Shown: positions 25,977 to 35,069 of the stretch, one piece after another
How positions within the stretch are numbered: position 1 is the stretch's first letter
Layout of the letters: every line of letters starts with the position of its first letter
From: Peribacillus muralis
GTDB taxonomy: Bacteria > Bacillota > Bacilli > Bacillales > DSM-1321
Assembly (NCBI RefSeq): GCF_001439925.1
Contig: NZ_LMBV01000007.1
Location: 37,821-101,820, forward strand
DNA length: 64,000 nt
Direction: 5' to 3'
Program-made: the position numbers and the translations under genes
The notes under the pieces: model-generated
The model's database searches: none
Told to the model about the DNA's origin: nothing
What the model saw: the letters and a program-made list of their open reading frames with translations, nothing else

Positions 25977-27149
25977 ATGAAGAGAGATGCGGTCATTGTT
26001 TCAGCAGTACGTACAGCCATTGGCAAACAGGGCGGTGCACTTGCGTCCGTTCCTGCTCACGTATTTGGGGCGGAAGTGATGAAGGAAGCGATAAAACGGG
26101 CAAAGGTCAATCCGGAAATGATAGATGACGTCATCATGGGGAACGTTTTGAGCGGTGGCGGCAACATAGCCAGATTGACGGCATTGGAAACAGGTCTTTC
26201 AATACAACTTCCTGGTTTGACGGTTGACCGTCAGTGCGGTTCCGGAATCAACGCCGTCAATTTGGCAGCACAGGCGATTTCTGCCGGCGAAGGGGACATC
26301 TTTATTGCCGGTGGTGTGGAAAGCATGAGCAGGGCGCCTTACTTGTTGGATCGACCGGAAAAAGCATATAGCGCAAAGCCTCCGCAGTTCAGGAAGTCAC
26401 AGCTGTCCCCGAAACAAATTGGCGATCCGCCAATGGGCATCACTGCTGAAAACTTAGTGGGAAAATATGAGATCAGCAGAGAAGAACAAGATGAATTTGC
26501 CCTCCATAGTCAAAAAAAGATGGCCAGAGCCATGGAAGAGGGCCGTTTTGATGAACAAATCCTTTCGATAAGCATAACTGGCAGGAAGGGTGAAACAAGA
26601 GAATTTAAAGTGGATGAACATCCTCGCCCGCAAATAACGAAAGCAGGGCTAGCCAGCTTATCACCAGCGTTTTTGGAAGGTGGTTCCGTGACGGCAGGTA
26701 ATAGTTCCGGATTGAATGATGCTGCATCTGCCCTGGTTATCATGTCGAGGGAAAAAGCGGAAGAATGGGGAATCAAGCCTCTAGCGACGATTAAAGCACA
26801 AGCTGTTGCAGGAGTGGATCCAAATTATATGGGCATCGGACCTGTTCCTGCGATTAAGAAGGTATTGGAAAAATCGAAGCTCTCCTTGGCTGACATGGAC
26901 ATCATTGAAATTAATGAAGCTTTTGCGGCACAAGTGATTGCCTGCAATAGAGAGCTTGATATGGATGCAGACAAAATCAATGTGAACGGTGGAGCCATCG
27001 CCCACGGACACCCGCTTGGTGCGACAGGAGCCATCCTCATGACAAAGGCGGTCTACGAATTACAGCGCATTTCCGGAAGGTTCGCACTTATTACGGCGTG
27101 CATTGGAGGCGGTCAGGGGATTGCAACCATCATTGAGCATGAAGCGTGA
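25977..27149 (+). CDS. Acetyl-CoA acetyltransferase (thiolase) 1
   Basis: Thiolase of 390 residues with all catalytic residues: the acylated cysteine in VDRQCGSGINAV (near residue 87), the histidine in GGAIAHGHPLGATGA (near 346), and the second cysteine in CIGGGQG (near 377). It splits 3-ketoacyl-CoA or joins two acetyl-CoA. GGGAGTGG lies before the ATG. The product is followed within about 60 bases by an acyl-CoA dehydrogenase, which suggests use in beta-oxidation. Confidence 0.93.
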   Translation: MKRDAVIVSAVRTAIGKQGGALASVPAHVFGAEVMKEAIKRAKVNPEMIDDVIMGNVLSGGGNIARLTALETGLSIQLPGLTVDRQCGSGINAVNLAAQAISAGEGDIFIAGGVESMSRAPYLLDRPEKAYSAKPPQFRKSQLSPKQIGDPPMGITAENLVGKYEISREEQDEFALHSQKKMARAMEEGRFDEQILSISITGRKGETREFKVDEHPRPQITKAGLASLSPAFLEGGSVTAGNSSGLNDAASALVIMSREKAEEWGIKPLATIKAQAVAGVDPNYMGIGPVPAIKKVLEKSKLSLADMDIIEINEAFAAQVIACNRELDMDADKINVNGGAIAHGHPLGATGAILMTKAVYELQRISGRFALITACIGGGQGIATIIEHEA

Positions 27150-27208
27150 TTTTGAAAAGCAAGGGTACAAAACGTAATGCCAGGAAAAGATCAAAGGAGG
27201 AAATAATC

Positions 27209-28357
27209 ATGACAATCACGTTAACAAAGGAAATGCAGCAGATGAAGGAAATGATTGGTCATTTCGTTGAAAGGGAAGTGGAACCTTATGCGATACAAAT
27301 CGAAGAAGAAGATGCGATTCCGCAGCATTTGGTGGATATAGCAAAAGACCTTGGCTTATTCGGGATCAGCATTCCCGAACAATACGGGGGCATTGGCTTG
27401 AATGCAGTGGGCAAGGCTATCGTTTTAGAGCAGCTAGGCAGGACGCATAACGGCTTTGTTTCTTTGATCAGCGCTCATACGGGCATAGGCAGTACGGGGC
27501 TTGTCAAGCTTGCATCCGAACATCTGAAAGCGAAATACTTGCCTGATATGGCAGCAGGCACAAAGATAGCTGCCTTTGCATTATCTGAGCCAGGAGCAGG
27601 TTCTGATGCCACCAATTTGGCTACAAGTGCAGAAAAAAAGGGCGATTACTGGGTGATGAACGGCACGAAGCATTTCATCACAAATGGGCCGATTGCCGAT
27701 GTTTTTACAGTATTCGCTTTAACCGATAAAGACAAAGGAGCAAAAGGGGGGATTTCTGCTTTTTTAGTAGAAAGGGATTTTCCTGGATTGACTGTCGGTA
27801 AAAAGGACAAAAAAATGGGGCTTAGAGGTTCGTATACCTCTCAAGTCATTTTTGAGGATTGTATCATACCAGAAGAAAATGTTATCGGTGAGGTTGGAAT
27901 GGGATATATCTCTGCATTGACCATATTAGGAGAAGGGCGTGTCGGGCTGGCGGCAAGGGCTGTGGGCTCATGCGGGAAATTGATTGAATTATCGGCCAAG
28001 TATGCGAAAGAACGCATTCAATTCAACAAACCGATTGCCGACAACCAGGCGATTCAATGGATGCTTGCTGATATGGCGACAGAAACGGAAGCGGCAAGAG
28101 CCTTGACGATGATGGCTGCACAAAAAATCGATGAAGGGAAAAAGGTGATCAAGGAAGCATCGATGGCAAAACTATTTGCTTCTGACGTCTTCAACCGGGT
28201 GGCGGATAAAGCGGTTCAGATTCATGGCGGGATGGGATATATGGCGGAATATCCAGTGGAACGCTTTTATCGTGATGCCCGCATAACGAAAATATATGAA
28301 GGAACGAATGAAATTCAGCGATTGATCATTGCGAGGAATGTGTTGGAAGAGTGTTGA
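27209..28357 (+). CDS. Acyl-CoA dehydrogenase
   Basis: FAD enzyme of 382 residues that introduces the first double bond in acyl-CoA. It shows FALSEPGAGSDATNLAT, the FAD-binding GHRGS-like region MGLRGSYTSQV, QIHGGMGYMAEYPVERFYRDARI and YEGTNEIQRLI with the catalytic glutamate. AGGAGG lies nine bases before the ATG at 27209. A longer frame from 27146 overlaps the thiolase end and lacks a start signal. It sits between two thiolases in the CoA operon. Confidence 0.93.
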   Translation: MTITLTKEMQQMKEMIGHFVEREVEPYAIQIEEEDAIPQHLVDIAKDLGLFGISIPEQYGGIGLNAVGKAIVLEQLGRTHNGFVSLISAHTGIGSTGLVKLASEHLKAKYLPDMAAGTKIAAFALSEPGAGSDATNLATSAEKKGDYWVMNGTKHFITNGPIADVFTVFALTDKDKGAKGGISAFLVERDFPGLTVGKKDKKMGLRGSYTSQVIFEDCIIPEENVIGEVGMGYISALTILGEGRVGLAARAVGSCGKLIELSAKYAKERIQFNKPIADNQAIQWMLADMATETEAARALTMMAAQKIDEGKKVIKEASMAKLFASDVFNRVADKAVQIHGGMGYMAEYPVERFYRDARITKIYEGTNEIQRLIIARNVLEEC

Positions 28358-28447
28358 CGGATTATGCATGGATGAGTGGAAAACCGGTGAATTGGAACGG
28401 CGTGTTAACAAAAATACGAATATATGAACTTTAGGAGGCGATGTGAA

Positions 28448-29632
28448 ATGGGAGAAGAAATTGTAATCGTGAGTGCAGTTCGAACACCAATCGGGCGCTA
28501 CGGTGGGACCTTAAAGAATAGTAGTTCCGGGCATTTGGCGAGCATCGTCATCAAAGAGGCGATTAAACGGGCCAACATAGCAGCTGAGCAAGTGGATGAA
28601 GTCATCTTCGGGGAGGTAAGGCAAACGACCGAATCCTCGAATGTCGCAAGAGTGGCAGCTCTGCGTTCCGGGATTCCCGATTCTGCACCAGCTTTTACGG
28701 TAAACCGATTATGTGCATCAGGCATGCAGGCAATCGCCTCTGCCGCCCAGCAAATAAGCTCGGGACAAGCCAATATCGTCGTTGCCGGCGGTACGGAAAG
28801 CATGAGCCGGGCACCGCTTTATTTGAGAAACTCCCGATTTGGAGGAGATCGGACCGAACTTGTTGACTCGAATACCGAAGCGGGACAACAGCCTCAAGAG
28901 ATGTATGGAAACCGTTTAGGGATGGGGATAACGGCTGAAAATGTCGCCCAGCGATACAATATTTCCAGGGAAGAACAAGATGCCTTTTCGATTCAAAGCC
29001 AACGAAGAGCCGCGCAGGCAATCGAGACAGGGAAATTCAAGAATGAAATCGTTCCTGTCCAGGTAAGTGAGAGAAAGGGAACGGTTACGATAGAAGCGGA
29101 TGAATATCCTCGTCCGGATACCACACTGGAAAAGCTTGCAGCCTTAAGACCGGCATTCAAGGAAAATGGAACCGTTACGGCAGGAAATGCCTGCGGCCGT
29201 AATGATGGTGCGTCAGCATTGGTATTAATGAAAGCCAGTGGGGCAAAACGGCTACGACTGCAGCCAATCGCGAAAATCGTAGATTGGGCGGCGGCTGGCG
29301 TTTCTCCTGAAGTGATGGGGATCGGTCCTGTACCAGCCGTCGGCAAGCTTTTGGAGCGTACTGGTAAAAAGATAGAAGAAATCGGACTTGTTGAATTGAA
29401 TGAAGCATTCGCTTCACAGGCATTGGCGGTAATCAAGGAGTTAGCGCTTGATGAAAGTAAGGTGAATGTAAATGGTGGGGCGATTGCTCTCGGGCATCCA
29501 GTCGGATCGACGGGTGCGCGGATCGTGACAACACTCATCCACGAAATGATTCGCAGGAAAGAGAGATACGGAATCGCGACACTTTGTGTCGGGGGCGGAC
29601 AGGGAATGGCAATCATGGTTGAAACAATATAA
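28448..29632 (+). CDS. Acetyl-CoA acetyltransferase (thiolase) 2
   Basis: Second thiolase of the operon, 394 residues, with the catalytic set VNRLCASGMQA, GGAIALGHPVGSTGAR and CVGGGQG. It differs clearly from thiolase 1 (alanine for glycine after the first cysteine, leucine for histidine in the AHGHP loop). The two may therefore have different substrates. AGGAGG (28433-28438) is nine bases before the ATG. An upstream in-frame ATG at 28424 lacks such a signal. Confidence 0.93.
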   Translation: MGEEIVIVSAVRTPIGRYGGTLKNSSSGHLASIVIKEAIKRANIAAEQVDEVIFGEVRQTTESSNVARVAALRSGIPDSAPAFTVNRLCASGMQAIASAAQQISSGQANIVVAGGTESMSRAPLYLRNSRFGGDRTELVDSNTEAGQQPQEMYGNRLGMGITAENVAQRYNISREEQDAFSIQSQRRAAQAIETGKFKNEIVPVQVSERKGTVTIEADEYPRPDTTLEKLAALRPAFKENGTVTAGNACGRNDGASALVLMKASGAKRLRLQPIAKIVDWAAAGVSPEVMGIGPVPAVGKLLERTGKKIEEIGLVELNEAFASQALAVIKELALDESKVNVNGGAIALGHPVGSTGARIVTTLIHEMIRRKERYGIATLCVGGGQGMAIMVETI

Positions 29633-29722
29633 TTCACTTGGGATTAAGGAGTGGAAACCGATGATGTTCTGCTCCTTTCCATCAATAATTGGATCGCGCA
29701 AAAAGGAAGGGAGGGACATAAT

Positions 29723-30127
29723 TTGTCTGTTGAAGTGGAAGATATTCGCAACCAATTCGAAAGCAGTGCGTTCTTTTCACATATAGGTTTTGAAATCATT
29801 CGCTTTGAGGAAGGAAATGTTAATATCAAGTTAAAGATTGAAGAGCATTTACTGAATGTGAACGGAACATTGCATGGAGGGATTCATGCTACGATGCTGG
29901 ATACCATCCTTGGAATGGTAACCCGCTCCGTGACCAAATCCAAAGTGGTGACGACAAGCTTGACCGTCCATTATTTGGCGAGCATATCGAGCGGGGATTT
30001 ATTTGCTGAAGCGAAAGTCCTCCAAAAAGGGCACAAAATTGCCTTTACTGAAGGAGAGATAACAGATGTAAACGGCAATATCATTGCAAAGGGAACGGGC
30101 ATATTCAAAATCATCCGTGATAAATGA
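29723..30127 (+). CDS. PaaI-type hotdog thioesterase
   Basis: About 134 residues. The hotdog pattern is NGTLHGGIHATMLDTILGMV, where HGG-x-x-x-x-x-x-D carries the likely catalytic residues of the PaaI group. It hydrolyses acyl-CoA thioesters, perhaps to release trapped CoA. A TTG at 29723 lies seven bases after GGGAGGG (29709-29715). The frame opens earlier at 29651, but that part has no ribosome binding site. It lies between thiolase 2 and the second ligase. Confidence 0.85.
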   Translation: MSVEVEDIRNQFESSAFFSHIGFEIIRFEEGNVNIKLKIEEHLLNVNGTLHGGIHATMLDTILGMVTRSVTKSKVVTTSLTVHYLASISSGDLFAEAKVLQKGHKIAFTEGEITDVNGNIIAKGTGIFKIIRDK

Positions 30128-30188
30128 AGCAAGAGTGAGCAATCTTATTAAGCCATATTACGAGAAAGAATGAGGTGGGAAGAAATTG

Positions 30189-31784
30189 ATGAGAACTTGG
30201 CAAAGATTTTATCCAGAAGAAACCCCTTATGACATAGAGATTCCCTTATTGTCTTTATATGGACTTTTAGAGCGCTCTGCCAACCTTTACCCATCAACCA
30301 AAGCCATCATCGACGGTGAGCTTGAACTGACTTATTTAGAATTGAAGGATGCAACGGATCGTTTTGCCCAGAATTTATTCAAGCGAGGACTTCAAATGAA
30401 CGACCGGATCGCCATCATGCTGCCGAATTGCCTGGAATATATCATTGCCTATTATGCGATTCATCGTTTGGGAGGTGTTGTCGTTCAAGTAAATACATTG
30501 TATCAACACAATGAATTAGCCGATATATTACGTGATTCCGAGGCAACATGGTTCATTGGCCGTGAGGAACAACAGGAAAAATTGATGAAGACTGGTTGTT
30601 CTGACCTGTTGACGTTCATTTCTGCCGATATTGTACGGAAGGATGGAGCCTTTTCATCGACGCTGGACGAGGAACTTCCCGAATTAATCCTCGATCCGAA
30701 GGAAGCGGTGGCCTTACTGCAATATACCGGAGGAACGACAGGGAAATCGAAAGGAGTCATGCTCACTCATTTTAATTTGGTTTCCAACGTTTTTCAAGAC
30801 TTTGCCTTTACGGCGGAAGCTCTCAAGCTCCAGAGTCCTGGAGAACGGATGCTTGGATTGACACCATTATTTCACGTGTTTGGCAATGGACGATTGAACA
30901 GTGCCGTTTATGCAGGGGCAACTTATATCACATTAGAAAAATTTGAGATTGATAAAGTGGTGGATTTGATCCGGAAGCATCGGCCAACCGTATTTCCAGG
31001 TGTTCCAACGATGTATATCGCCTTACTGAATCACCGGGATTTAACGGCTGACGATTTAAGCTGCTTTAAGTACTGCAGCTGCGGTTCAGCCCCGCTTCCA
31101 ATTGAAATCATCCATCAATTCCAAACCACATACGGCGTTTCAATTTTGGAGGGCTTCGGCATGTCTGAAACATCACCCACTACTCACAGGAATCCTGTTA
31201 ACGGACAAAAAAAGCCTGGAAGCATCGGGATTCCATACCCTAATACCGACGCCAGAATCGTTGATTTGAAAACAGGGACAGAACAAATGCCAACAGGCGA
31301 AGCAGGTGAACTGATCATTAAAGGCCCCCAAGTCATGAAAGGATATTGGAATAATCAAGGAGATACGACAGCAACTTTACGAGATGGCTGGCTATACACA
31401 GGCGATATCGCAACGATGGATGAAGAAGGATATTTTTATATTGTAGGCAGGAAGAAAGATATGATCATTGCAAGCGGCTTTAATATTTATCCAAGCGAAG
31501 TGGAGGATATTATTTATCAGCATCCAGCCGTGAAAGAAACATGTGTATATGGCGTGCCGGATACATATCGAGGAGAAACGGTTAAAGCGGCGGTAATCTT
31601 AAAGGATGGACAATTCGTCTCGGAAGCGGAAATCGGGGAGTTCTGTAGGCAACGCTTGGCCCGTTATAAGGTGCCGCGAGAATTCGAATTTAGAAATCAA
31701 CTCCCAAAATCAGCCGTAGGGAAAATATTGCGCCGTATCTTATTGGAAGAAGAAAGGCAGCGCCATACAGCAAGTGAGAAATAG
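30189..31784 (+). CDS. Acyl-CoA ligase (second of the operon)
   Basis: AMP-forming ligase of 531 residues, a clear relative of the ligase at 22930. Motif A3 is YTGGTTGKSKGVMLTH near residue 178, followed by EGFGMSETSPTTH, GWLYTGDIATMDEEGYFYIVGRKKDMI and SAVGKILRR. GAGGTGG lies upstream. Two ligases in one operon may work on different acids or on different steps of the same pathway. It is the last gene of the unit. Confidence 0.9.
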   Translation: MRTWQRFYPEETPYDIEIPLLSLYGLLERSANLYPSTKAIIDGELELTYLELKDATDRFAQNLFKRGLQMNDRIAIMLPNCLEYIIAYYAIHRLGGVVVQVNTLYQHNELADILRDSEATWFIGREEQQEKLMKTGCSDLLTFISADIVRKDGAFSSTLDEELPELILDPKEAVALLQYTGGTTGKSKGVMLTHFNLVSNVFQDFAFTAEALKLQSPGERMLGLTPLFHVFGNGRLNSAVYAGATYITLEKFEIDKVVDLIRKHRPTVFPGVPTMYIALLNHRDLTADDLSCFKYCSCGSAPLPIEIIHQFQTTYGVSILEGFGMSETSPTTHRNPVNGQKKPGSIGIPYPNTDARIVDLKTGTEQMPTGEAGELIIKGPQVMKGYWNNQGDTTATLRDGWLYTGDIATMDEEGYFYIVGRKKDMIIASGFNIYPSEVEDIIYQHPAVKETCVYGVPDTYRGETVKAAVILKDGQFVSEAEIGEFCRQRLARYKVPREFEFRNQLPKSAVGKILRRILLEEERQRHTASEK

Positions 31785-31821
31785 GTTCCTGTCATGCCGC
31801 TGTCACAAAAAACATACGAAC

Positions 31822-31852
31822 CGCCAAATAAGAGAATATCCCTTATTTGGCG
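31822..31852. terminator. Bidirectional terminator hairpin
   Basis: CGCCAAATAAG (31822-31832) and CTTATTTGGCG (31842-31852) form a perfect 11-bp stem. It lies between the convergent ends of the acyl-CoA operon and the gene at 31873. Poly-T is weak on the plus side and clearer on the minus side. Confidence 0.7.
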
Positions 31853-31872
31853 TGTTTAGCTTACCTGCTAAC

Positions 31873-32628
31873 CTATTTTCCGTTTAATGGAACTTCAAAC
31901 GATGTGCCTTTCACCAATAATTCATGTGACTCACCATCTGATATATCGTCTGTCGTGAATGAAAAGGAATCGAGTTCCTCCATGCTTTCTTCTGGATCAA
32001 TTAATAAGCCGATTGTGCCTTCCCTAGTTTCCCCTGGTTGGTAATCCGAGCGAGTAACTTTTTTCGTTCCTATGAACGTATCACCGGAGTGAATGAAATT
32101 TTTAGTCGGGACATCATATGTAAGGTCATTATTGAAGGTTACATTTTCCATGCTGAAGAACTGGAGCTCCTTCGAATCTTTATTTTCCACAGAATATGTA
32201 ACTTCCAGATAAGAAACCTGATCGCCAATATCTTCTTTGGACCAGGCAGCCTTTTGGTCGATTTCCTCCATGCTTAAATTGTCTTTATAATATATCGAGT
32301 AGGCCTCCTCAAAACTCAAACCGGTATAAGATTCAAGCTCTGCCTCTGCTTCTTCCGTAAGCGAGGATAACAGAATTTTGCGTATATCCTTGATCGTGAT
32401 TACCATCTGACCTAATTCAAACGACTTATTAACGGGCTTGGTCTCAACCAAGGTGAGTGTTCCCCAACCTTTTTGGCGGACCTTATCCCCGACCTTTTCA
32501 AGGTGGATTCCGCCAAATTCCTCCACTACAGGAATCTCGGTCTTCTCAGTTTTTTTGCTTTCCCGTTTTGGCGGTTCATTATCGCTGCCGGAATTATTGA
32601 AGGCCAATACACCTAATGAAACTAGCAA
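31873..32628 (-). CDS. Membrane-anchored extracellular protein, DUF4352/DUF5068-like
   Basis: The visible frame gives 251 residues with a hydrophobic start (LVSLGVLAFN), an acidic, lysine-rich linker, then a beta-rich domain (TLTLVETKPVNKSFELGQMVITI, YLEVTYSVENKDSKELQF) reminiscent of the immunoglobulin-like DUF4352/DUF5068 proteins. The start is odd. The best ribosome binding site (AAGGAG) points to an ATC at 32667, which would add IRKKWILSTVAGL and complete the membrane anchor. No ATG, GTG or TTG is found there, so the first conventional start is the TTG at 32628. Function unknown. Confidence 0.65.
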   Translation of the reverse strand: MLVSLGVLAFNNSGSDNEPPKRESKKTEKTEIPVVEEFGGIHLEKVGDKVRQKGWGTLTLVETKPVNKSFELGQMVITIKDIRKILLSSLTEEAEAELESYTGLSFEEAYSIYYKDNLSMEEIDQKAAWSKEDIGDQVSYLEVTYSVENKDSKELQFFSMENVTFNNDLTYDVPTKNFIHSGDTFIGTKKVTRSDYQPGETREGTIGLLIDPEESMEELDSFSFTTDDISDGESHELLVKGTSFEVPLNGK

Positions 32629-32863
32629 TAATCCAGCTACTGTTGATAGAATCCATTTTTTCCGGATGCTACATCACTCCTTGTCTTAAACCTGATGTCA
32701 CAAACAATACTATACCATTATTTCGCAAAGGGAAGGGAGGATACCTATATCTTGGCCGGCATTAGGCATGAATAAGAAGTATTGCATTTTTCTAAGGAGA
32801 AATTATAAATTCTTACCCAACAAGCATGCAATTAGAAGCGTTTTTAACGTCAGCAAAGGCTGG

Positions 32864-32898
32864 ACAGGAGGCATACTTTTTGCCTCCTGTCTTTTTTT
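32864..32898 (+). terminator. Orphan intrinsic terminator
   Basis: ACAGGAGGCA (32864-32873) pairs with TGCCTCCTGT (32881-32890), followed by seven T. No plus-strand gene with a start signal lies directly upstream, so it may end a small RNA or an unseen transcript. Confidence 0.8.
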
Positions 32899-33004
32899 AA
32901 TTAATTGATCAACCGAGACGAAGGAGCGGATTCAGTCTCCATTTGGAATTTTCAATGCTTGTACAAGCCATTTTTACTTAAAGTCATATTATGTTACGAA
33001 AGGA

Positions 33005-33643
33005 ATGCTGGATGAAAACTTATTACCTTATATTCTAGACACATATACCTTAAAAAGGAGACGTATAAAATTGTTGTTAAATAACGATGGGGAAGAAAAA
33101 GGCCAACAGTTGAATGATGGTTCTATGCTGTTACGGAAAGAGAGACAAGCCATTGAGTTATGGATAGCAAAAATGGGGAAGCAACATTTTTTTGATACGC
33201 CAACACAAAGAATGACTTCCGCTAAAAACACGCTGAATCTTCAGTATGAAATGATAGGGAATGGCTATAACCGAATCGTTTTTGATCTTAATAACGGTTA
33301 TATATTAAAAGTTGCACTGAATGAAGTAGGAATGATCTCTAATGCAAATGAAGCATACATCTATCACAATTGCAGGGAGGAGGTTAAAAAGTATATTTGT
33401 CCGATAAGAGAATTTGGTACTGGCTGGATCATCATGAAGAAAATGGAGACGAACGTGCGACACGCACTCATTGATTATACGAAGCTGATCAAGCTTGAGA
33501 TAATATTCCTGATATATGGCATAGTTCCAATAGATTTGCGAATCGCAAATGTCGCTTTTTCCGAAAAAAATGAAATGGTTGTCATTGATTATGGCCTATT
33601 CACGATGGATCTCAAAAGCCCTGTGTTGCGATGGTTCGTGTGA
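33005..33643 (+). CDS. Small protein-kinase-like protein
   Basis: 212 residues if the ATG at 33005 is used. A TTG at 33071 has a better placed ribosome binding site (AAGGAGA) and would remove 22 residues. The sequence has kinase-like elements: YILKVAL with a lysine near residue 101, PIDLRIANVAF with the D-x4-N spacing of a catalytic loop near 177-182, and VVIDYG, equivalent to DFG, near 194. The fold is much shorter than a full eukaryotic-type kinase and recalls aminoglycoside- or spore-coat-kinase relatives. Substrate unknown. Confidence 0.55.
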   Translation: MLDENLLPYILDTYTLKRRRIKLLLNNDGEEKGQQLNDGSMLLRKERQAIELWIAKMGKQHFFDTPTQRMTSAKNTLNLQYEMIGNGYNRIVFDLNNGYILKVALNEVGMISNANEAYIYHNCREEVKKYICPIREFGTGWIIMKKMETNVRHALIDYTKLIKLEIIFLIYGIVPIDLRIANVAFSEKNEMVVIDYGLFTMDLKSPVLRWFV

Positions 33644-33648
33644 AGAAG

Positions 33649-33754
33649 TCTCACTAGAGTAAAAGGTCCAAACTCACGAGTAAACAACGGGAATTCGCGA
33701 GTAAGAAGTCCCAATTCGCGAATAAACAGCGGAAACTCACGAGTTAAATGCCGA
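33649..33754. repeat. Array of 21-bp repeats
   Basis: Four units of exactly 21 bases start at 33671, 33692, 33713 and 33734. Their shared part is AAYTCRCGAGTAA with a variable tail. A fifth, decayed unit precedes them at 33649-33670. The core TCACGAGT or TCGCGAGT is itself near-palindromic. Confidence 0.85.
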
Positions 33755-33819
33755 AACTTTATATTGTAGGTCACGAATTGGGTAGAGGGTAGAGAAACGT
33801 TCTTGTTCTGCTAACGTTT

Positions 33820-34374
33820 TTAATAGGGATAATAAAGAATCATGCTTAATCGAGTTACTGTTTTCCCTGTATTAAGGTAAGTGTGGGGCTTGTCAGCCTT
33901 GAATCTGATAGAATCGCCATTTTTTAATATATATTCAGTATCATTTAAGCGAACAGTCAGTTCCCCTTCAAAAATGGTCAGGAACTCTTCAGTTCCTTCT
34001 TGATGTGGATCGGCACTATGAAAACCACCTGCTTCGATCTCAATTGAATATGTCTCAAAACGTTTATCAGCTTCGAAGGGAAAGTGGGGGTAAACTTGGT
34101 ATTTTCCGTTGTCTTCAGATAATGTTTGAATATCACTTTTTAGAACAACCTTTGTATCTGGCCGTGGATGATTGATTAGCGAAGAGAAAGAGATTTTTAA
34201 ACCATTGGCAATTTTCCAGATCGTTGTTATGGTGGGACTCGATTCCCCTCTTTCAATTTGGCCGATCATGGTTTTACTTACACCAGTAAGCTCTGCAACC
34301 TTTTCAAGACTCAACTTTTTACTTTCTCTAAAGGCTTTCAAGTTTTTGGCAAGTATAAGATTTATTTCCTCCAT
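33820..34374 (-). CDS. XRE-family regulator with cupin domain
   Basis: 184 residues. The N-terminal helix-turn-helix (LSLEKVAELTGVSKTMIGQIERGESSPTITTIWKIA, residues about 18-53) is joined to a cupin sensor domain with HQEGTEEFLTIFEGELTVRL. This architecture is common in regulators of small-molecule export or catabolism. It is divergent from a LysE-type exporter at 34485, and the shared region carries inverted repeats, so it probably regulates that exporter. Confidence 0.88.
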   Translation of the reverse strand: MEEINLILAKNLKAFRESKKLSLEKVAELTGVSKTMIGQIERGESSPTITTIWKIANGLKISFSSLINHPRPDTKVVLKSDIQTLSEDNGKYQVYPHFPFEADKRFETYSIEIEAGGFHSADPHQEGTEEFLTIFEGELTVRLNDTEYILKNGDSIRFKADKPHTYLNTGKTVTRLSMILYYPY

Positions 34375-34390
34375 GAGTGCACTCCTTTGT

Positions 34391-34436
34391 GTACAATATA
34401 ACGATCGTAATGTACAATAAAAAGTAAGTCGTTATA
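34391..34436. promoter_or_regulatory. Inverted repeat between XRE-cupin and LysE genes
   Basis: TATAACGA (34397-34404) and TCGTTATA (34429-34436) are perfect inverted halves 24 bases apart. GTACAAT occurs twice in direct order at 34391 and 34412. These are candidate binding sites for the XRE regulator. Confidence 0.5.
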
Positions 34437-34484
34437 TGGTTCGTTTTAGACATTATAACACACATCGGAAAAGGAGGCTCACTA

Positions 34485-35069
34485 ATGCCATTAGTATCAT
34501 TTTTACTTTTTGTTTTTGTTACCAGTTTTACCCCAGGTCCCAACAATATTATGGCGATGTTATTTGCTAACAAATACGGGTTTAAACGGACGCTGAAATT
34601 TTGTTTTGGAGTAGGGGCAGGGTTTTTTGTGATCATGATATTATCGAGTTACTTTAATCTGTTGCTTAAAAATTTCATTCCCAAAATCGAACTGATCATG
34701 ACTATCCTTGCTGCCTTATATATGCTGTATTTAGCATCGAAAATAATCAAAAGCAAAAACAATGAAAAAGATGACGATGGGGATAAAAATAACCGTTTTC
34801 TTTCAGGCATGCTGTTGCAATTCATCAATCCGAAAGGAATTTTATATGGCATAACGGCGGTTTCGACTTTTATCATTCCCTATTATACTTCAAATACCAG
34901 TTTACTATTTTTCTCTTTATTTTTGGCATTCATTGGTTTCTTGAGTACGATGAGTTGGAGTATGTTCGGTTCACTTTTTCAAAGGTTCCTGACCAAATAT
35001 AGTCGTCAGTTCAATATCACCATGGCTTTGTTATTAGTGTATAGTGCCATATCGATTCTTGTAGGATGA
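34485..35069 (+). CDS. LysE/RhtB family exporter
   Basis: 194-residue membrane protein with about six hydrophobic helices. The family signature FVFVTSFTPGPNNIMAML is at the N-terminus, and QFINPKGILYGITAVSTFI follows in the middle. LysE/RhtB proteins export amino acids or related small molecules. AAAGGAGG lies before the ATG. Its divergent XRE-cupin neighbour is the likely regulator. Confidence 0.9.
   Translation: MPLVSFLLFVFVTSFTPGPNNIMAMLFANKYGFKRTLKFCFGVGAGFFVIMILSSYFNLLLKNFIPKIELIMTILAALYMLYLASKIIKSKNNEKDDDGDKNNRFLSGMLLQFINPKGILYGITAVSTFIIPYYTSNTSLLFFSLFLAFIGFLSTMSWSMFGSLFQRFLTKYSRQFNITMALLLVYSAISILVG

Noticed and set aside
28993..29637. 214-codon minus-strand frame
   Set aside because: It is the antisense shadow of the second thiolase gene, whose catalytic motifs are all intact.
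32768..32911. Plus-strand frame of 47 codons ending in the orphan terminator
   Set aside because: The terminator stem lies inside the frame, and there is no ribosome binding site, so it is not likely translated.
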